A DNA stretch of 64,000 nt from CAZIUL01 sp964542475 (GTDB lineage: Bacteria > Planctomycetota > B15-G4 > CAYZWU01), in assembly GCA_964542475.1 (NCBI GenBank), contig CAZIUL010000017.1, forward strand, positions 1-64,000. Direction: 5' to 3'. The notes under the pieces were generated by a model. The model ran no database searches, was not told where the DNA came from, and saw only the letters and a program-made list of their open reading frames with translations. Every line of letters starts with the position of its first letter. The stretch's first letter is position 1. This document shows, one piece after another, positions 9,754 through 18,282 of this stretch. A program made the translations under genes and the position numbers.

Positions 9754-10520
9754 AAAAGCTGCTGCTGCTTCCGCTGCTTTTCGCATCGATGCTGCTCCTG
9801 GGAGGGGACCGGTTCTTCACGGGCGAGCGCGCGTACAAGGAAGGCCGCTTTCGCGACGCGCTCGAGGAGCTCTCAGCGGCAGAGGAAACGCTGGGCAACA
9901 GCGCATCACCCGAGCTCTTGTACAACAAGGCGCTGGCAGCCTTTTACGCGGGCGACCTGACCGTTGCGGAGTACACGGCCGAAAAGGCTGCTGCGCGCGG
10001 CGGGCCGAGCTTTGGGGCCCTTTGCGACTTTCTTCGGGGCAACACCGCCTTTGTTCGCTGCGAACGAGCCGAATCAGGGGCTGAATCGGAGCTTGAGGCG
10101 AACGAGGAGGATGCAGGGCTGTCCGGGCTCGATGAGGCGATCGCATGTGCTGAGGCTGCGAAAGATCTATGGCAACAGGCAGCCATGAGCCGGGCTGACT
10201 GGCCGGAAGCGCGACGCAACGTGCAACGCGCCCTGATCAAGCTGGACGAACTGAAAAAGAAAAAAGAAACGCAACGAAAGCAACAGGAGCGAGACAGGAA
10301 AAAGGACAAGAAAATAAAGAAAGTGCCCGATCCGTTGCCGCAGGACCCGGGTGCACGGAAACAGATTGCCCTGACCAAGGTTAGGCCGCAGCTCAACAAG
10401 CTCTCTTCAGGATTGATCAAGCAGCTCTTCGACAAGTTGAAGCGCAAGGAGAAGGAGAAGATCACGGTTCGCAGGACACAACGTAAGCTGAAAAGGGCTG
10501 ATGTGGAGAAAGACTGGTGA
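9750..10520 (+). CDS. TPR lipoprotein/exported protein of bat operon (BatC-like)
   Basis: 256 residues. ATG 9750 overlaps the batB stop and gives a signal peptide (KLLLLPLLFASMLLLGG). TPR-like helices follow (ERAYKEGRFRDALEELSAAEE; LLYNKALAAFYAGDLTVAEYTAEKAA). The C-terminal ~90 residues are very rich in Lys/Arg/Glu (KKKKETQRKQQERDRKKDKK) and likely form a coiled coil or a flexible arm. BatC proteins are TPR proteins in this position; the basic tail is longer than usual. Overlaps batD by 4 bases. Confidence 0.8.
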   Translation: MKKLLLLPLLFASMLLLGGDRFFTGERAYKEGRFRDALEELSAAEETLGNSASPELLYNKALAAFYAGDLTVAEYTAEKAAARGGPSFGALCDFLRGNTAFVRCERAESGAESELEANEEDAGLSGLDEAIACAEAAKDLWQQAAMSRADWPEARRNVQRALIKLDELKKKKETQRKQQERDRKKDKKIKKVPDPLPQDPGARKQIALTKVRPQLNKLSSGLIKQLFDKLKRKEKEKITVRRTQRKLKRADVEKDW

Positions 10521-12067
10521 AATACGCGCTGATCATCCTGTGCCTGAACCTTTGCCCGGCACTGTCCCTCGGAGGGGGGCGGCAACCCTTGAACGGACCC
10601 GGGTATGAAGCTCCCCGCAGCAGCAGCCAGGACATTGCCCCTGATGAGCACGCGTTCGTTGAACTGGAAACGCAACGGGAAACATACTTCGTTCACGAAA
10701 AGATCAGGATGCGCATCCGCTTTGGGATCGACACCGAGCTCCTCAAAAACAATGTGATCCCCATGTTCCGCAGGAACATGGATCTCCCGGTGCAGGTGTG
10801 CTGGATCGATGATACTCCGGGCACAGCAGCATTCGCCGGCAAAGAGGACACACCGGATAAGACAGACGACCGCAATCGCCTGAGTTTCGCGTTCAACGAC
10901 AGCGCTGCCGAGGCCCTGCGGGTCGAGGACCGCATGCAAGGCAGCCGGCGGTTCACGGTTCTGGAAATCGAAAGGAGCTACATGGCCCTGAAACAGGGCG
11001 AGCTTGTGATCCCGGAACCTTTGCTTCGCTTCGCGTACGCAACAAAGTTCGAAAAGGACATCCTCAGCGGCCAAAAGCCCGTGGACCGGAAAGACGCGGC
11101 TGTATCCGGCGGCAAGCTCATTCTGACCATCAAAGCGCTGCCTGAAGAGGGACGGCCCGATGAGTTCACAGGCGCGGTGGGCAGCTTTTCCCTCCGGGCG
11201 GAAGCTGATCCGCAACAGATCGAGCTTGGCAAAAGCCTGAGGCTTGTGCTGCGCATAGAGGGCGATGGCAACCTGGATATCATCGACCCGCCGCACCTGG
11301 ACCGGCTCGTGGGCTTTCATGTCTACGGATCGATCGCGGAAAAAAACGGGAACTGCCTTTCCGTCACATACGACATCATGCCGCTGAGCAAAGAGGTGCG
11401 CGAGGTGCCACCGATACGTTTCGCCTTTTTCGACACCGGCCCACCGCCTGCTTATCGCTTCGCGCAGACGCAGCCGATCCCGCTCGAGCTGCTGCCCCCG
11501 CCTGATGGCGAAAAGATCCCGGCCCTGCTGAGCTACGAGCCCGGCCGTGCAAAGCCGGGCGAAACCGACATCTTCGGCTTGAAGCCGATTGAAACGCAGG
11601 CAAGCGGCAGCAGGACACCACCAAGCCTTTCATCCGATCTCCTGGTGTGGAAGTTACTTTTTCCGTGGCTTGTGGCCCTGGGCTCTCTGTTCGGAATTCG
11701 CGCGATCGAAAAAAAACGGCGAGATCCTGGAGGAGTGCGCGCCCGAGGCGCTGCCGCTGCTTACCGTAAGCGAGCAAACAGGCCTGGAACAGAACTTGAT
11801 AAAACGTTCGCAGAGTTCCTTGGAGCGCGCCTGCGCTGCCCTGCCGCTGCAGTGATCGGGCCGGGCCTGAGTGCGCGGCTCAGGGAAGCCGGTGTGCGGG
11901 ATGACCTGGCTACCCGCGCGGCAGCACTGCTAAAAAGCCTGAATGCCGCGCGTTACGCGGGCGACACTCCTGCTGCGGACCACGCCCTCGGAAACCACCA
12001 AGAAACCGCTGAAAAGCTTGTAGATGAGCTGGAGGCTTCGTTTCGTGACATGGAGAACGCGTCATGA
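10517..12067 (+). CDS. batD: BatD-type protein
   Basis: 516 residues, GTG start in an overlap with the previous gene. Signal peptide (ALIILCLNLCPALSLGG), then beta-rich Ig-like modules; ELETQRETYFVHEKIRMRI and FSLRAEADPQQIELGKSLRL each open a module, as in BatD. One C-terminal membrane helix (LLVWKLLFPWLVALGSLFGI) precedes a cytoplasmic helical tail of ~120 residues. BatD proteins are exported partners of BatA/B. The stop overlaps batE (ATGA at 12064-12067). Confidence 0.88.
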   Translation: MKYALIILCLNLCPALSLGGGRQPLNGPGYEAPRSSSQDIAPDEHAFVELETQRETYFVHEKIRMRIRFGIDTELLKNNVIPMFRRNMDLPVQVCWIDDTPGTAAFAGKEDTPDKTDDRNRLSFAFNDSAAEALRVEDRMQGSRRFTVLEIERSYMALKQGELVIPEPLLRFAYATKFEKDILSGQKPVDRKDAAVSGGKLILTIKALPEEGRPDEFTGAVGSFSLRAEADPQQIELGKSLRLVLRIEGDGNLDIIDPPHLDRLVGFHVYGSIAEKNGNCLSVTYDIMPLSKEVREVPPIRFAFFDTGPPPAYRFAQTQPIPLELLPPPDGEKIPALLSYEPGRAKPGETDIFGLKPIETQASGSRTPPSLSSDLLVWKLLFPWLVALGSLFGIRAIEKKRRDPGGVRARGAAAAYRKRANRPGTELDKTFAEFLGARLRCPAAAVIGPGLSARLREAGVRDDLATRAAALLKSLNAARYAGDTPAADHALGNHQETAEKLVDELEASFRDMENAS

Positions 12068-12765
12068 TTTTACTGTTTTTCCCTGTACTCCTGAGCTTCT
12101 GCGGCCCTTCCGGCCCGGCTGAGCTCTCGTACAACGACGGCAGGTACATTGACGCGCTCAAGCTTTTCGAAACCGCGCTTTCCGAATCCGGTACGGACGA
12201 GGGAGCAATCCTCTACAACATGGGAAACTGCGCCTACCGCCTTGGCAGGCATGCAGAGGCCGTGCTCTTCTACAAGCGCGCGCTCCTGCGAATGCCGCGC
12301 GATCCACAAGCCGTGTTCAACCTGCGCATGGCTGAGCAGCAGCTTGGTATCGACGCATCAGCCGTGACAATCCCGTTCGGCACCGCTGTCACAAGGCTCG
12401 CGGACCGGTTCACAGGGGGAGAGTTGCTCGTGCTGGTAAATTTCCTGCAGGGCATCGGGCTCCTGGGGCTGCTGCTCACACGCGGGTGCTTTACACGGAT
12501 TATCATGCTCTTGCTCCTGCTTCTCGGTCTTTCGGGCGCGGCGCGGCTGGTGCAGGCAAAGTGCTTCCCGGGCCCGCCGGAGGGCGTGGTCATCGCAGAG
12601 GAGATCGCGCTGCGTATCGAGCCGCACGCTGATCTGGCAGTCACCCACGAGCTGAAAGCCGGTGAAACGGTGCACATCAACGAGATGTCCGACCGGTGGG
12701 CACGGATCACTCACTCACAAGGAAGCGGCTGGACAGAGCGCGCAGGCATCGGTGTTGTGGATTGA
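12064..12765 (+). CDS. batE: BatE-type TPR and SH3 protein
   Basis: 233 residues. Signal-like start (LLFFPVLLSFCGPSG), two TPR units (LSYNDGRYIDALKLFETAL; ILYNMGNCAYRLGRHAEAVLFYKRAL), two membrane helices (~120-157) and a C-terminal bacterial SH3-like domain (VVIAEEIALRIEPH ... WARITHSQGSGWTE). This is the standard BatE layout. It is the last gene of the operon; 16 bases further on a half copy of the 172-bp palindromic element begins. Confidence 0.9.
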   Translation: MILLFFPVLLSFCGPSGPAELSYNDGRYIDALKLFETALSESGTDEGAILYNMGNCAYRLGRHAEAVLFYKRALLRMPRDPQAVFNLRMAEQQLGIDASAVTIPFGTAVTRLADRFTGGELLVLVNFLQGIGLLGLLLTRGCFTRIIMLLLLLLGLSGAARLVQAKCFPGPPEGVVIAEEIALRIEPHADLAVTHELKAGETVHINEMSDRWARITHSQGSGWTERAGIGVVD

Positions 12766-12781
12766 GCCGGAAGGGGATGGA

Positions 12782-12860
12782 TTGAGGATCGTCTCCCGGC
12801 ATGAAACGCAGCCACAGCACAGTTTACGGTGCCGCAGTAGAAGAGGATGAAATATGCGGG
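12782..12860. mobile_element. Half copy of the 172-bp palindromic element
   Basis: 79 bases that match the right-hand 79 bases of the full copy at 56283-56454 (its 56376-56454 part) with few changes, ending ATGAAATATGCGGG. It stops exactly at the central loop, so one complete arm is present and the other is gone. It lies between the convergent ends of the bat operon and the PQQ-like gene, and could now serve as transcribed spacer. Confidence 0.8.
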
Positions 12861-12885
12861 TGAAAACCGTTCTCGTTCCCTGGAT

Positions 12886-14247
12886 CTACTTTCCGATGCA
12901 GAAGAGGTTCTTCTCTCCGCGGATGTAGATGCGGTTGTTCACAAAGGCGGGCGAGCACGAGGAGGGTTCTCCGAGCTCCGACCTGGCGATCTCCTCGAAC
13001 TCTCTTTTTGGCGCTACAACGAACATGGTGCCTTCACGCCCCAGAAGGTAGAGCTTGTCCCTGACCAGGGTCGGGGATGACTCGAAATCGGAGTCGAACT
13101 CGTGCTCCCAGAGCTTCCTGCCTGTCCTGCTCTCGCAGCAGGTCAGAAGCCCGTTGCACAACAAGAACAGGAGCTCGTCGTTTGCCACCGGGCTGGCAAC
13201 ATCCGGTATGTTTTCATCCGATATCCAGGCGATGTGGCTGTTCGTCACGTCTCCGGTACCGTCTATCCTGATGGCGCACATGTCGTAGTTTGGCACCAGC
13301 GCGAAGAGTAGCCCGGCGGCAAATACGGGCGAAGGGGCGAGATCACCGCCCTCCATGTAAACCTTCCAGATCTCCTTGCCTGATGTCGGATCGTACGCGA
13401 TGTACCAGGGAGTGCCCACCGTGATGAGCTGCGGTCCGCTTCCGGTTTCGATGACTATGGGCGAAGTCCACGAATCCAGCACAGGGCGGTCCGCCTCCCA
13501 GGCCACATCCCCGCTCTCACCATGAAAAGCGTAGAGCTTCGAGATGAACCGGTCCCCCTCCGCCTTCCCCTGGTCGTACTGCACGAACAGCAGGCTCTTG
13601 AACATGGCCAGGGAGCTGGCGTGTCCGTAAGAATTCCTGGGTACGCCCAGATGCCTGGACCAGGCCAGGTTGCCCTCAAAATCGCATGCAGCCAGATCAC
13701 CGTTGGCAAAGATGGCATAAGCTCTCCGGCCATCAACAGCCATGGTGGATGCGGCGCCCAGAGCCTCGTCGAAAAGCGGCTCCGGGGGCGCGAACTCATC
13801 GTCTCTTTCCATTGCCACACATCTGTCCCACATGCAGGAACCGGTCTGAAGGTGATAGCAAATGATGTGGCCGAGATGATCTTTCACATCGTAACCCGAT
13901 ATAAAAACCCTGTCCCCCCAGACCACCGGCGAGCTGTGCCCGGGAAAAGGTATGCCACTCTTCCAGAGCAGCTTCCCCGCTCCTGGTTCAGACCCGTTCC
14001 ACGAGGAGGGGGTTTCCATGTCCTGGGATATGCCCAGCCCGCCAGGCCCGCGAAACCGCGGCCAAACGGCTTTGATCTCCTTTTGTGTGGGAAAGGAGCT
14101 CTTCCCGGATTGCGCGTGCTGTCCGTCTCGCCCGTCACACCCGAAAAGGAATGTTGCGATCAACAGTGCGCCCGCCCCTCGGAGCAGGCTTCCGAAGAAT
14201 GGAGATGAGTGTGCTGTGATGGAATGCTGTTTATCGTTTCCGGACAC
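12886..14247 (-). CDS. PQQ-like beta-propeller lipoprotein
   Basis: 453 residues from GTG at 14247, chosen because AAAGGTG lies 7 bases upstream and the product then starts with a lipoprotein signal (ALLIATFLFGC, lipobox LFGC). Longer starts at 14331 or 14373 lack a ribosome site, and 14373 overlaps the gene before it. The body is a PQQ-like propeller opening with WPRFRGPGGLGIS; repeats such as SGKEIWKVYMEGG and TGRKLWEHEFD mark the blades. The whole domain closely resembles the C-terminal half of the 18283-21339 protein, so the two arose by duplication. Last gene of the long minus-strand operon. True PQQ binding cannot be assumed; many such propellers are scaffolds. Confidence 0.88.
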   Translation of the reverse strand: MSGNDKQHSITAHSSPFFGSLLRGAGALLIATFLFGCDGRDGQHAQSGKSSFPTQKEIKAVWPRFRGPGGLGISQDMETPSSWNGSEPGAGKLLWKSGIPFPGHSSPVVWGDRVFISGYDVKDHLGHIICYHLQTGSCMWDRCVAMERDDEFAPPEPLFDEALGAASTMAVDGRRAYAIFANGDLAACDFEGNLAWSRHLGVPRNSYGHASSLAMFKSLLFVQYDQGKAEGDRFISKLYAFHGESGDVAWEADRPVLDSWTSPIVIETGSGPQLITVGTPWYIAYDPTSGKEIWKVYMEGGDLAPSPVFAAGLLFALVPNYDMCAIRIDGTGDVTNSHIAWISDENIPDVASPVANDELLFLLCNGLLTCCESRTGRKLWEHEFDSDFESSPTLVRDKLYLLGREGTMFVVAPKREFEEIARSELGEPSSCSPAFVNNRIYIRGEKNLFCIGK

Positions 14248-14335
14248 GGTTTTCACACCTTTTTTAACATGACAGCGGGGAGCTGAAGTCTCTCCTCCAC
14301 AGGTCGAACGTTCCGGTTCAAGTGTAGACATCGGA

Positions 14336-15904
14336 TCACTTGAACACAAGAGACCCTGTGGGGCAGGCTTCAACGCATTCCGATGCTGTGCGCGCGAGCC
14401 CGCTCGTCAGGGAACGATCGAACGGCACCGCGATCCTCACATTGTAACCACGTCCCACAAAGGCGAGCCCGAGCTCCTCCGCCGCATCCCGGGTGATCCG
14501 CACGCAGCGACCGCACAAGATGCATTTGCCAGGCTCATAGATCACCCCCGCGTGCTCGCGCACAATCCTTAGTTCGCGGCGCTCCCCCTTGAAACGGCCC
14601 GGCTGCGCTTCGTACGCTACAGCGTGCCGCTTCAGCTCGCAGGATTCGATCGCGGGGCAGCCGCATTTGAGGCAGCGCTGTGCCTCCGCGACCGCCTCTT
14701 GCTTGCCAAACCCGTGCGACTCCCCCTTGACAGGCGCCTTCCGCGCCACAGCGCTCGCATCAGACAGAAGCTGTTCCATCTCTTCAGGGCCAAGCTTGCC
14801 AAGCCGCGTGGTAAACCGTTTTCGCTTTCCAATGACCTTCTCACCCGCAAGAAACCGGCCCATTGAAAAAGCCGCCCTCTTTCCCTGGGAAAGGGAGCGC
14901 ACAGCGAGCCTCCCCTGCCTGATTACATTGCCCGCTGCAAACACGCCGGGCAATCCGGTCTCGAAGCTTTGCCTGTCTATCGCGATCCCCGTGGGGCCGG
15001 CAGACTCGGAAAGCAGCTTGTCCAGCCCCGCATCATCAGTGCCCGTGGCAACGAGGACCGCCTGGAAGCCCTTGCGCAGCTCATCCAGAGAAAGCCCTTC
15101 ACCAACCCGGACACCCATGCGTAACTCGACACCCATCCGTTCGATGGATGAGATCTCGGCATCGAGCACCTCTCGAGGAAGAAGATCCTCGGGCACGCCG
15201 TACCTCAGCATGCCCCCGGGTTTTTCTCGGTCATCGAAAACCGTGCACCTGAAACCCTGCATGCGCAGATGATAAGCCGCGGCCAGCCCCGCGGGTCCGG
15301 AACCTATGACAGCCGCCCTCTCAGGCCGGTCCGGCTCAATACACGGCTGAACAGGATCGCCCGATGCCAGGTCAGCATCCGCTGCGTGCCGTATCAGGAG
15401 ACGGATTGAAACAGCGGCATCGTGCGCGGCACGGCGGCATCCCTTCTCGCAGGGCGCCGGACAGATCCGGTGCAGCACAGCAGGCAAAGCGATTTCCTTT
15501 TTTATCGTCCTGATCGCATCGTTGATCGATCCCTCTGCTATCAGCCGGATCGCAAGGGGAATGTCCATGCCGGCGGGGCACAAGCTGCTGCAAAGCCCGA
15601 TGCACTCTCCCGCGTGCTCGCTCAGCAGAAGCTCGATCGCTGTTTTCCTGGCCTCGCGCACCTCATCGGTCCCGCTCTCAACCTCCATGCCGTCCTCCGC
15701 CTGCGAACTGCACGCGGGCACCATGCGCTGTGTGCCCCTCACCTTTACGATGCAGACCATGCACGAGCTGCGGGCCGGGCGACCCTCCATGTGACAAAGC
15801 GTTGGAACGGCGATCCCAAGCTTCTTCGCTCCGTCGAGAACAGTGGATCCAACGGGCAGCTCCACCTCCTTCTCGTCCACCTTGATCCTGACCATCATTC
15901 CCAT
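14336..15904 (-). CDS. Fe-S flavoprotein, GltD-like without NAD(P)H domain
   Basis: 522 residues from ATG 15904, 2 bases after the stop of the NuoEF gene. Order of parts: a [2Fe-2S] domain (LCHMEGRPARSSCMVC ... PAC), a GltD-type Fe-S helical domain (CIGLCSSLCPAGMDIP ... CPAPCEKGC), and an FAD domain (VIGSGPAGLAAAYHL). Next come GGMLRYGVPEDLLP, VLVATGTDD and the closing LPGVFAAGNVIRQG, and finally two more cysteine clusters (CLKCGCPAIESC; CILCGRC ... CVEACP). The ~100-residue second Rossmann domain that binds NAD(P)H in GltD is missing between VLVATG and LPGVFAAG. It therefore likely gets NADH electrons from the NuoF partner and relays them on. Confidence 0.87.
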   Translation of the reverse strand: MGMMVRIKVDEKEVELPVGSTVLDGAKKLGIAVPTLCHMEGRPARSSCMVCIVKVRGTQRMVPACSSQAEDGMEVESGTDEVREARKTAIELLLSEHAGECIGLCSSLCPAGMDIPLAIRLIAEGSINDAIRTIKKEIALPAVLHRICPAPCEKGCRRAAHDAAVSIRLLIRHAADADLASGDPVQPCIEPDRPERAAVIGSGPAGLAAAYHLRMQGFRCTVFDDREKPGGMLRYGVPEDLLPREVLDAEISSIERMGVELRMGVRVGEGLSLDELRKGFQAVLVATGTDDAGLDKLLSESAGPTGIAIDRQSFETGLPGVFAAGNVIRQGRLAVRSLSQGKRAAFSMGRFLAGEKVIGKRKRFTTRLGKLGPEEMEQLLSDASAVARKAPVKGESHGFGKQEAVAEAQRCLKCGCPAIESCELKRHAVAYEAQPGRFKGERRELRIVREHAGVIYEPGKCILCGRCVRITRDAAEELGLAFVGRGYNVRIAVPFDRSLTSGLARTASECVEACPTGSLVFK

Positions 15905-15906
15905 GC

Positions 15907-18234
15907 TCACTCCTTGTCGATCGCTGACGCGGGGCACAGGTCGCTGCACGTACCACAGCGCACGCAATTTACCGCATCGATTCGGTGCCGCTCGTAAGGG
16001 GTCATTGCAATCGCCCCCACAGGGCAGCGCTGCGCGCAAAGCGTGCATCCAATGCATCGGTCCGTCACAGAAAAGGTTATCAGCGCCCTGCACTTGGCAG
16101 CAGGGCACCTTCCCTCCAGGTGCGCCTCGTACTCGCCGCGGAAATGGCGCAGCGTGGACAGGACCGGGTTCGGCGCTGTCGCACCCAACCCGCAGAGGCT
16201 TGCGTTTTTTACAGCCGTCGCAACCTCCTCCAGCGCATCCAGATCGCCTTTCCTGCCCCGGCCGCTGCAGAGCCTTTCCAGGATCTCCAGCATCCTTTTG
16301 GTGCCCACCCGGCAGAAAACGCATTTTCCGCAGGACTCCTTCTGGGTGAACTCCAGGAAGTAGCGCGCTATGTCCACCATGCAGTCGTCTTCGTCGAGCA
16401 CCACCAGGCCGCCTGACCCCATGATCGCGCCCGCCGTGGTCAGTGATTCGTACTCAACCGGCAGATCAGCGAGCTCTGCCGGAATGCACCCGCCGGACGG
16501 CCCACCCACCTGCACAGCCTTGAGGCGCCTGCCTCCAGCGATGCCCCCGCCGATGCCCTCGACGATCTCGCGTATGGTGATCCCCATGGGCACCTCGATG
16601 AGCCCGCACCTTGCCACCTTGCCTGCAAGGGCGAAAACCTTGGTCCCCGGGCTCGTCCCTGTTCCAAGCGCGGAAAAAGCCGCTGCATCTTTGTTCAGGA
16701 TCGCGGGCACAAGTGCAAAGGTCTCAACATTGTTCACCAGGGTCGGCATTCCCCACAGGCCGGATTGTGAGGGGTACGGGGGCCGCGGCCTGGGCGTACC
16801 CCGTTTTCCCTCGATGGAGGAGATGAGCGCTGTCTCCTCGCCGCAGACAAAAGCGCCGGCGCCCTCCATGACCCGCATATCGAATGCAAACGATGAACCG
16901 AAGATCTCCCGGCCCAGAACCCCTCGCTCCCTGCAAAGGTCGAGAGCCTCCCGCATGCGGCGCACAGCCAGGGGGTACTCCTCGCGTATGTAAAGAAAAC
17001 CCCGGCCGGCCCCGACCGCAAAAGCGGCGATGATCATTCCCTCGATGACCCGAAAAGGGTGCGACTCAAGGATCATGCGGTCCATGAACGCGCCTGGATC
17101 GCCCTCGTCGCCGTTCAGGATCACCCAGCGCTCGCTGCCCTCGGCCTGCCTGACCTGCGACCACTTGAGGCCGGTCGAATAGCCCGCTCCTCCCCTGCCG
17201 CGAAGACCGCTCGCACGGATCCGGTCGATCACCCCTTCCGGGTCCGATTCGCCCACACAGCGCCTGAGCGCGGAAAAACCGTCCCGGCGCATGTACTCCT
17301 CGATGTCCATCGGGTCTGTCTCGCCGCATCCTGCGGTTGCCACCCGCTCCTGCCTTGCGAGGAAGGCGGCGACCGGTTCGTCCTTGACGTGGATGGCGCA
17401 CCCGGCGACCGGATCACGCAGCTCTCCGGTCATGAAACTATCGAAAGCCCGCGATACCACCACTTTCAGCCTCGAGAAAAGGCTGCCCGGCTTGAAGTGC
17501 CTGAGCACGATGGCCTCGGCATCCTCCGGTTCAACTCGGGCGTACAGGTGAGAAACGCTTCCCGGCGGGATCACCTCAAGAAGAGGGGTCTGATGGCACA
17601 TGCCCACGCACCCGACCTGCTTGATCAGGGCATCGATCCGTGCACGCGCCAGGGTTTGTTCGAGCGCCTGGAAAAGCCGCCCGCTTCCGCGCGACACGCA
17701 GCACGAGCCGAGACCTATCCTGATCTCGCCCTTGCCCTCTGTTGCGCGCTGAAGCTCCTTACCCTCTCCAATGCGCTGCCGCTCTTTTTTCATGGCAAGA
17801 AAATCGCGAACCATTCGCGGAACCCGCTCAGCAGTCATGTGGCCGTATGTCACCTCGTCGATCTTGACAGCGGGCGCCAGCGTGCAGCACCCGAGGCATG
17901 CCACCTTCTCCAGGGTGAATAGCCGTTTCGCATCCGTTTCCTTTCCCTGCTCGAGCCCGAGGTACCGCCTGAGCGCTTCGGATACACGCTCCGCTCCCTT
18001 CACGTGGCAGGCTGTGCCGTGGCACACGCTGATCATGTGGCTGCCCACGGGTTCGCGGCGGAACCGGTTGAAGAAAGTCGTGATGCCCATGATTTCGGCA
18101 GGAGTGACAGCCGTGGTTTCACACACCCTTTGCAGGACCTCGTCAGGCAGGTAGCCGAAGCGGGCCTGGAGATCCTGAAGGATGGGGATCACCGCGCCCT
18201 CGCCGCCCCCGACCCGCGCGACTGTCCGGTCCAC
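15907..18234 (-). CDS. NuoE-NuoF fusion: NADH-oxidising Fe-S flavoprotein
   Basis: 775 residues, GTG start. Residues ~1-150 are NuoE-like (2Fe-2S ligands CHGTAC and CLGCC). About 165-260 is a second thioredoxin-like Fe-S domain (GSCCVSRG; VGCVGMC), as in HoxF/HydB. About 320-680 is NuoF: FMN loop GLRGRGGAGYSTGLKW, NADH site GGPSGGCIP, and [4Fe-4S] ligands CGKCVFCRVG. Two bacterial-ferredoxin clusters end the protein (CIGCTLCAQRCP; CVRCGTCSDLCP). This is the arrangement of the NADH-oxidising subunits of HydABC-type and Hnd complexes, with the NuoE part fused on. No hydrogenase H-cluster subunit is nearby. Product oxidises or reduces NAD+ in the cytoplasm. Confidence 0.93.
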   Translation of the reverse strand: MDRTVARVGGGEGAVIPILQDLQARFGYLPDEVLQRVCETTAVTPAEIMGITTFFNRFRREPVGSHMISVCHGTACHVKGAERVSEALRRYLGLEQGKETDAKRLFTLEKVACLGCCTLAPAVKIDEVTYGHMTAERVPRMVRDFLAMKKERQRIGEGKELQRATEGKGEIRIGLGSCCVSRGSGRLFQALEQTLARARIDALIKQVGCVGMCHQTPLLEVIPPGSVSHLYARVEPEDAEAIVLRHFKPGSLFSRLKVVVSRAFDSFMTGELRDPVAGCAIHVKDEPVAAFLARQERVATAGCGETDPMDIEEYMRRDGFSALRRCVGESDPEGVIDRIRASGLRGRGGAGYSTGLKWSQVRQAEGSERWVILNGDEGDPGAFMDRMILESHPFRVIEGMIIAAFAVGAGRGFLYIREEYPLAVRRMREALDLCRERGVLGREIFGSSFAFDMRVMEGAGAFVCGEETALISSIEGKRGTPRPRPPYPSQSGLWGMPTLVNNVETFALVPAILNKDAAAFSALGTGTSPGTKVFALAGKVARCGLIEVPMGITIREIVEGIGGGIAGGRRLKAVQVGGPSGGCIPAELADLPVEYESLTTAGAIMGSGGLVVLDEDDCMVDIARYFLEFTQKESCGKCVFCRVGTKRMLEILERLCSGRGRKGDLDALEEVATAVKNASLCGLGATAPNPVLSTLRHFRGEYEAHLEGRCPAAKCRALITFSVTDRCIGCTLCAQRCPVGAIAMTPYERHRIDAVNCVRCGTCSDLCPASAIDKE

Positions 18235-18282
18235 GACTGAAAGATCCGGTCCTGTTCTGTTGCTTTTGACCTCGATGATCCG

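Noticed and set aside
15907..18234. Part of an FeFe-hydrogenase complex
   Set aside because: The NuoE-NuoF fusion resembles HydBC, but no H-cluster subunit is present nearby and the partner is a GltD-like flavoprotein.
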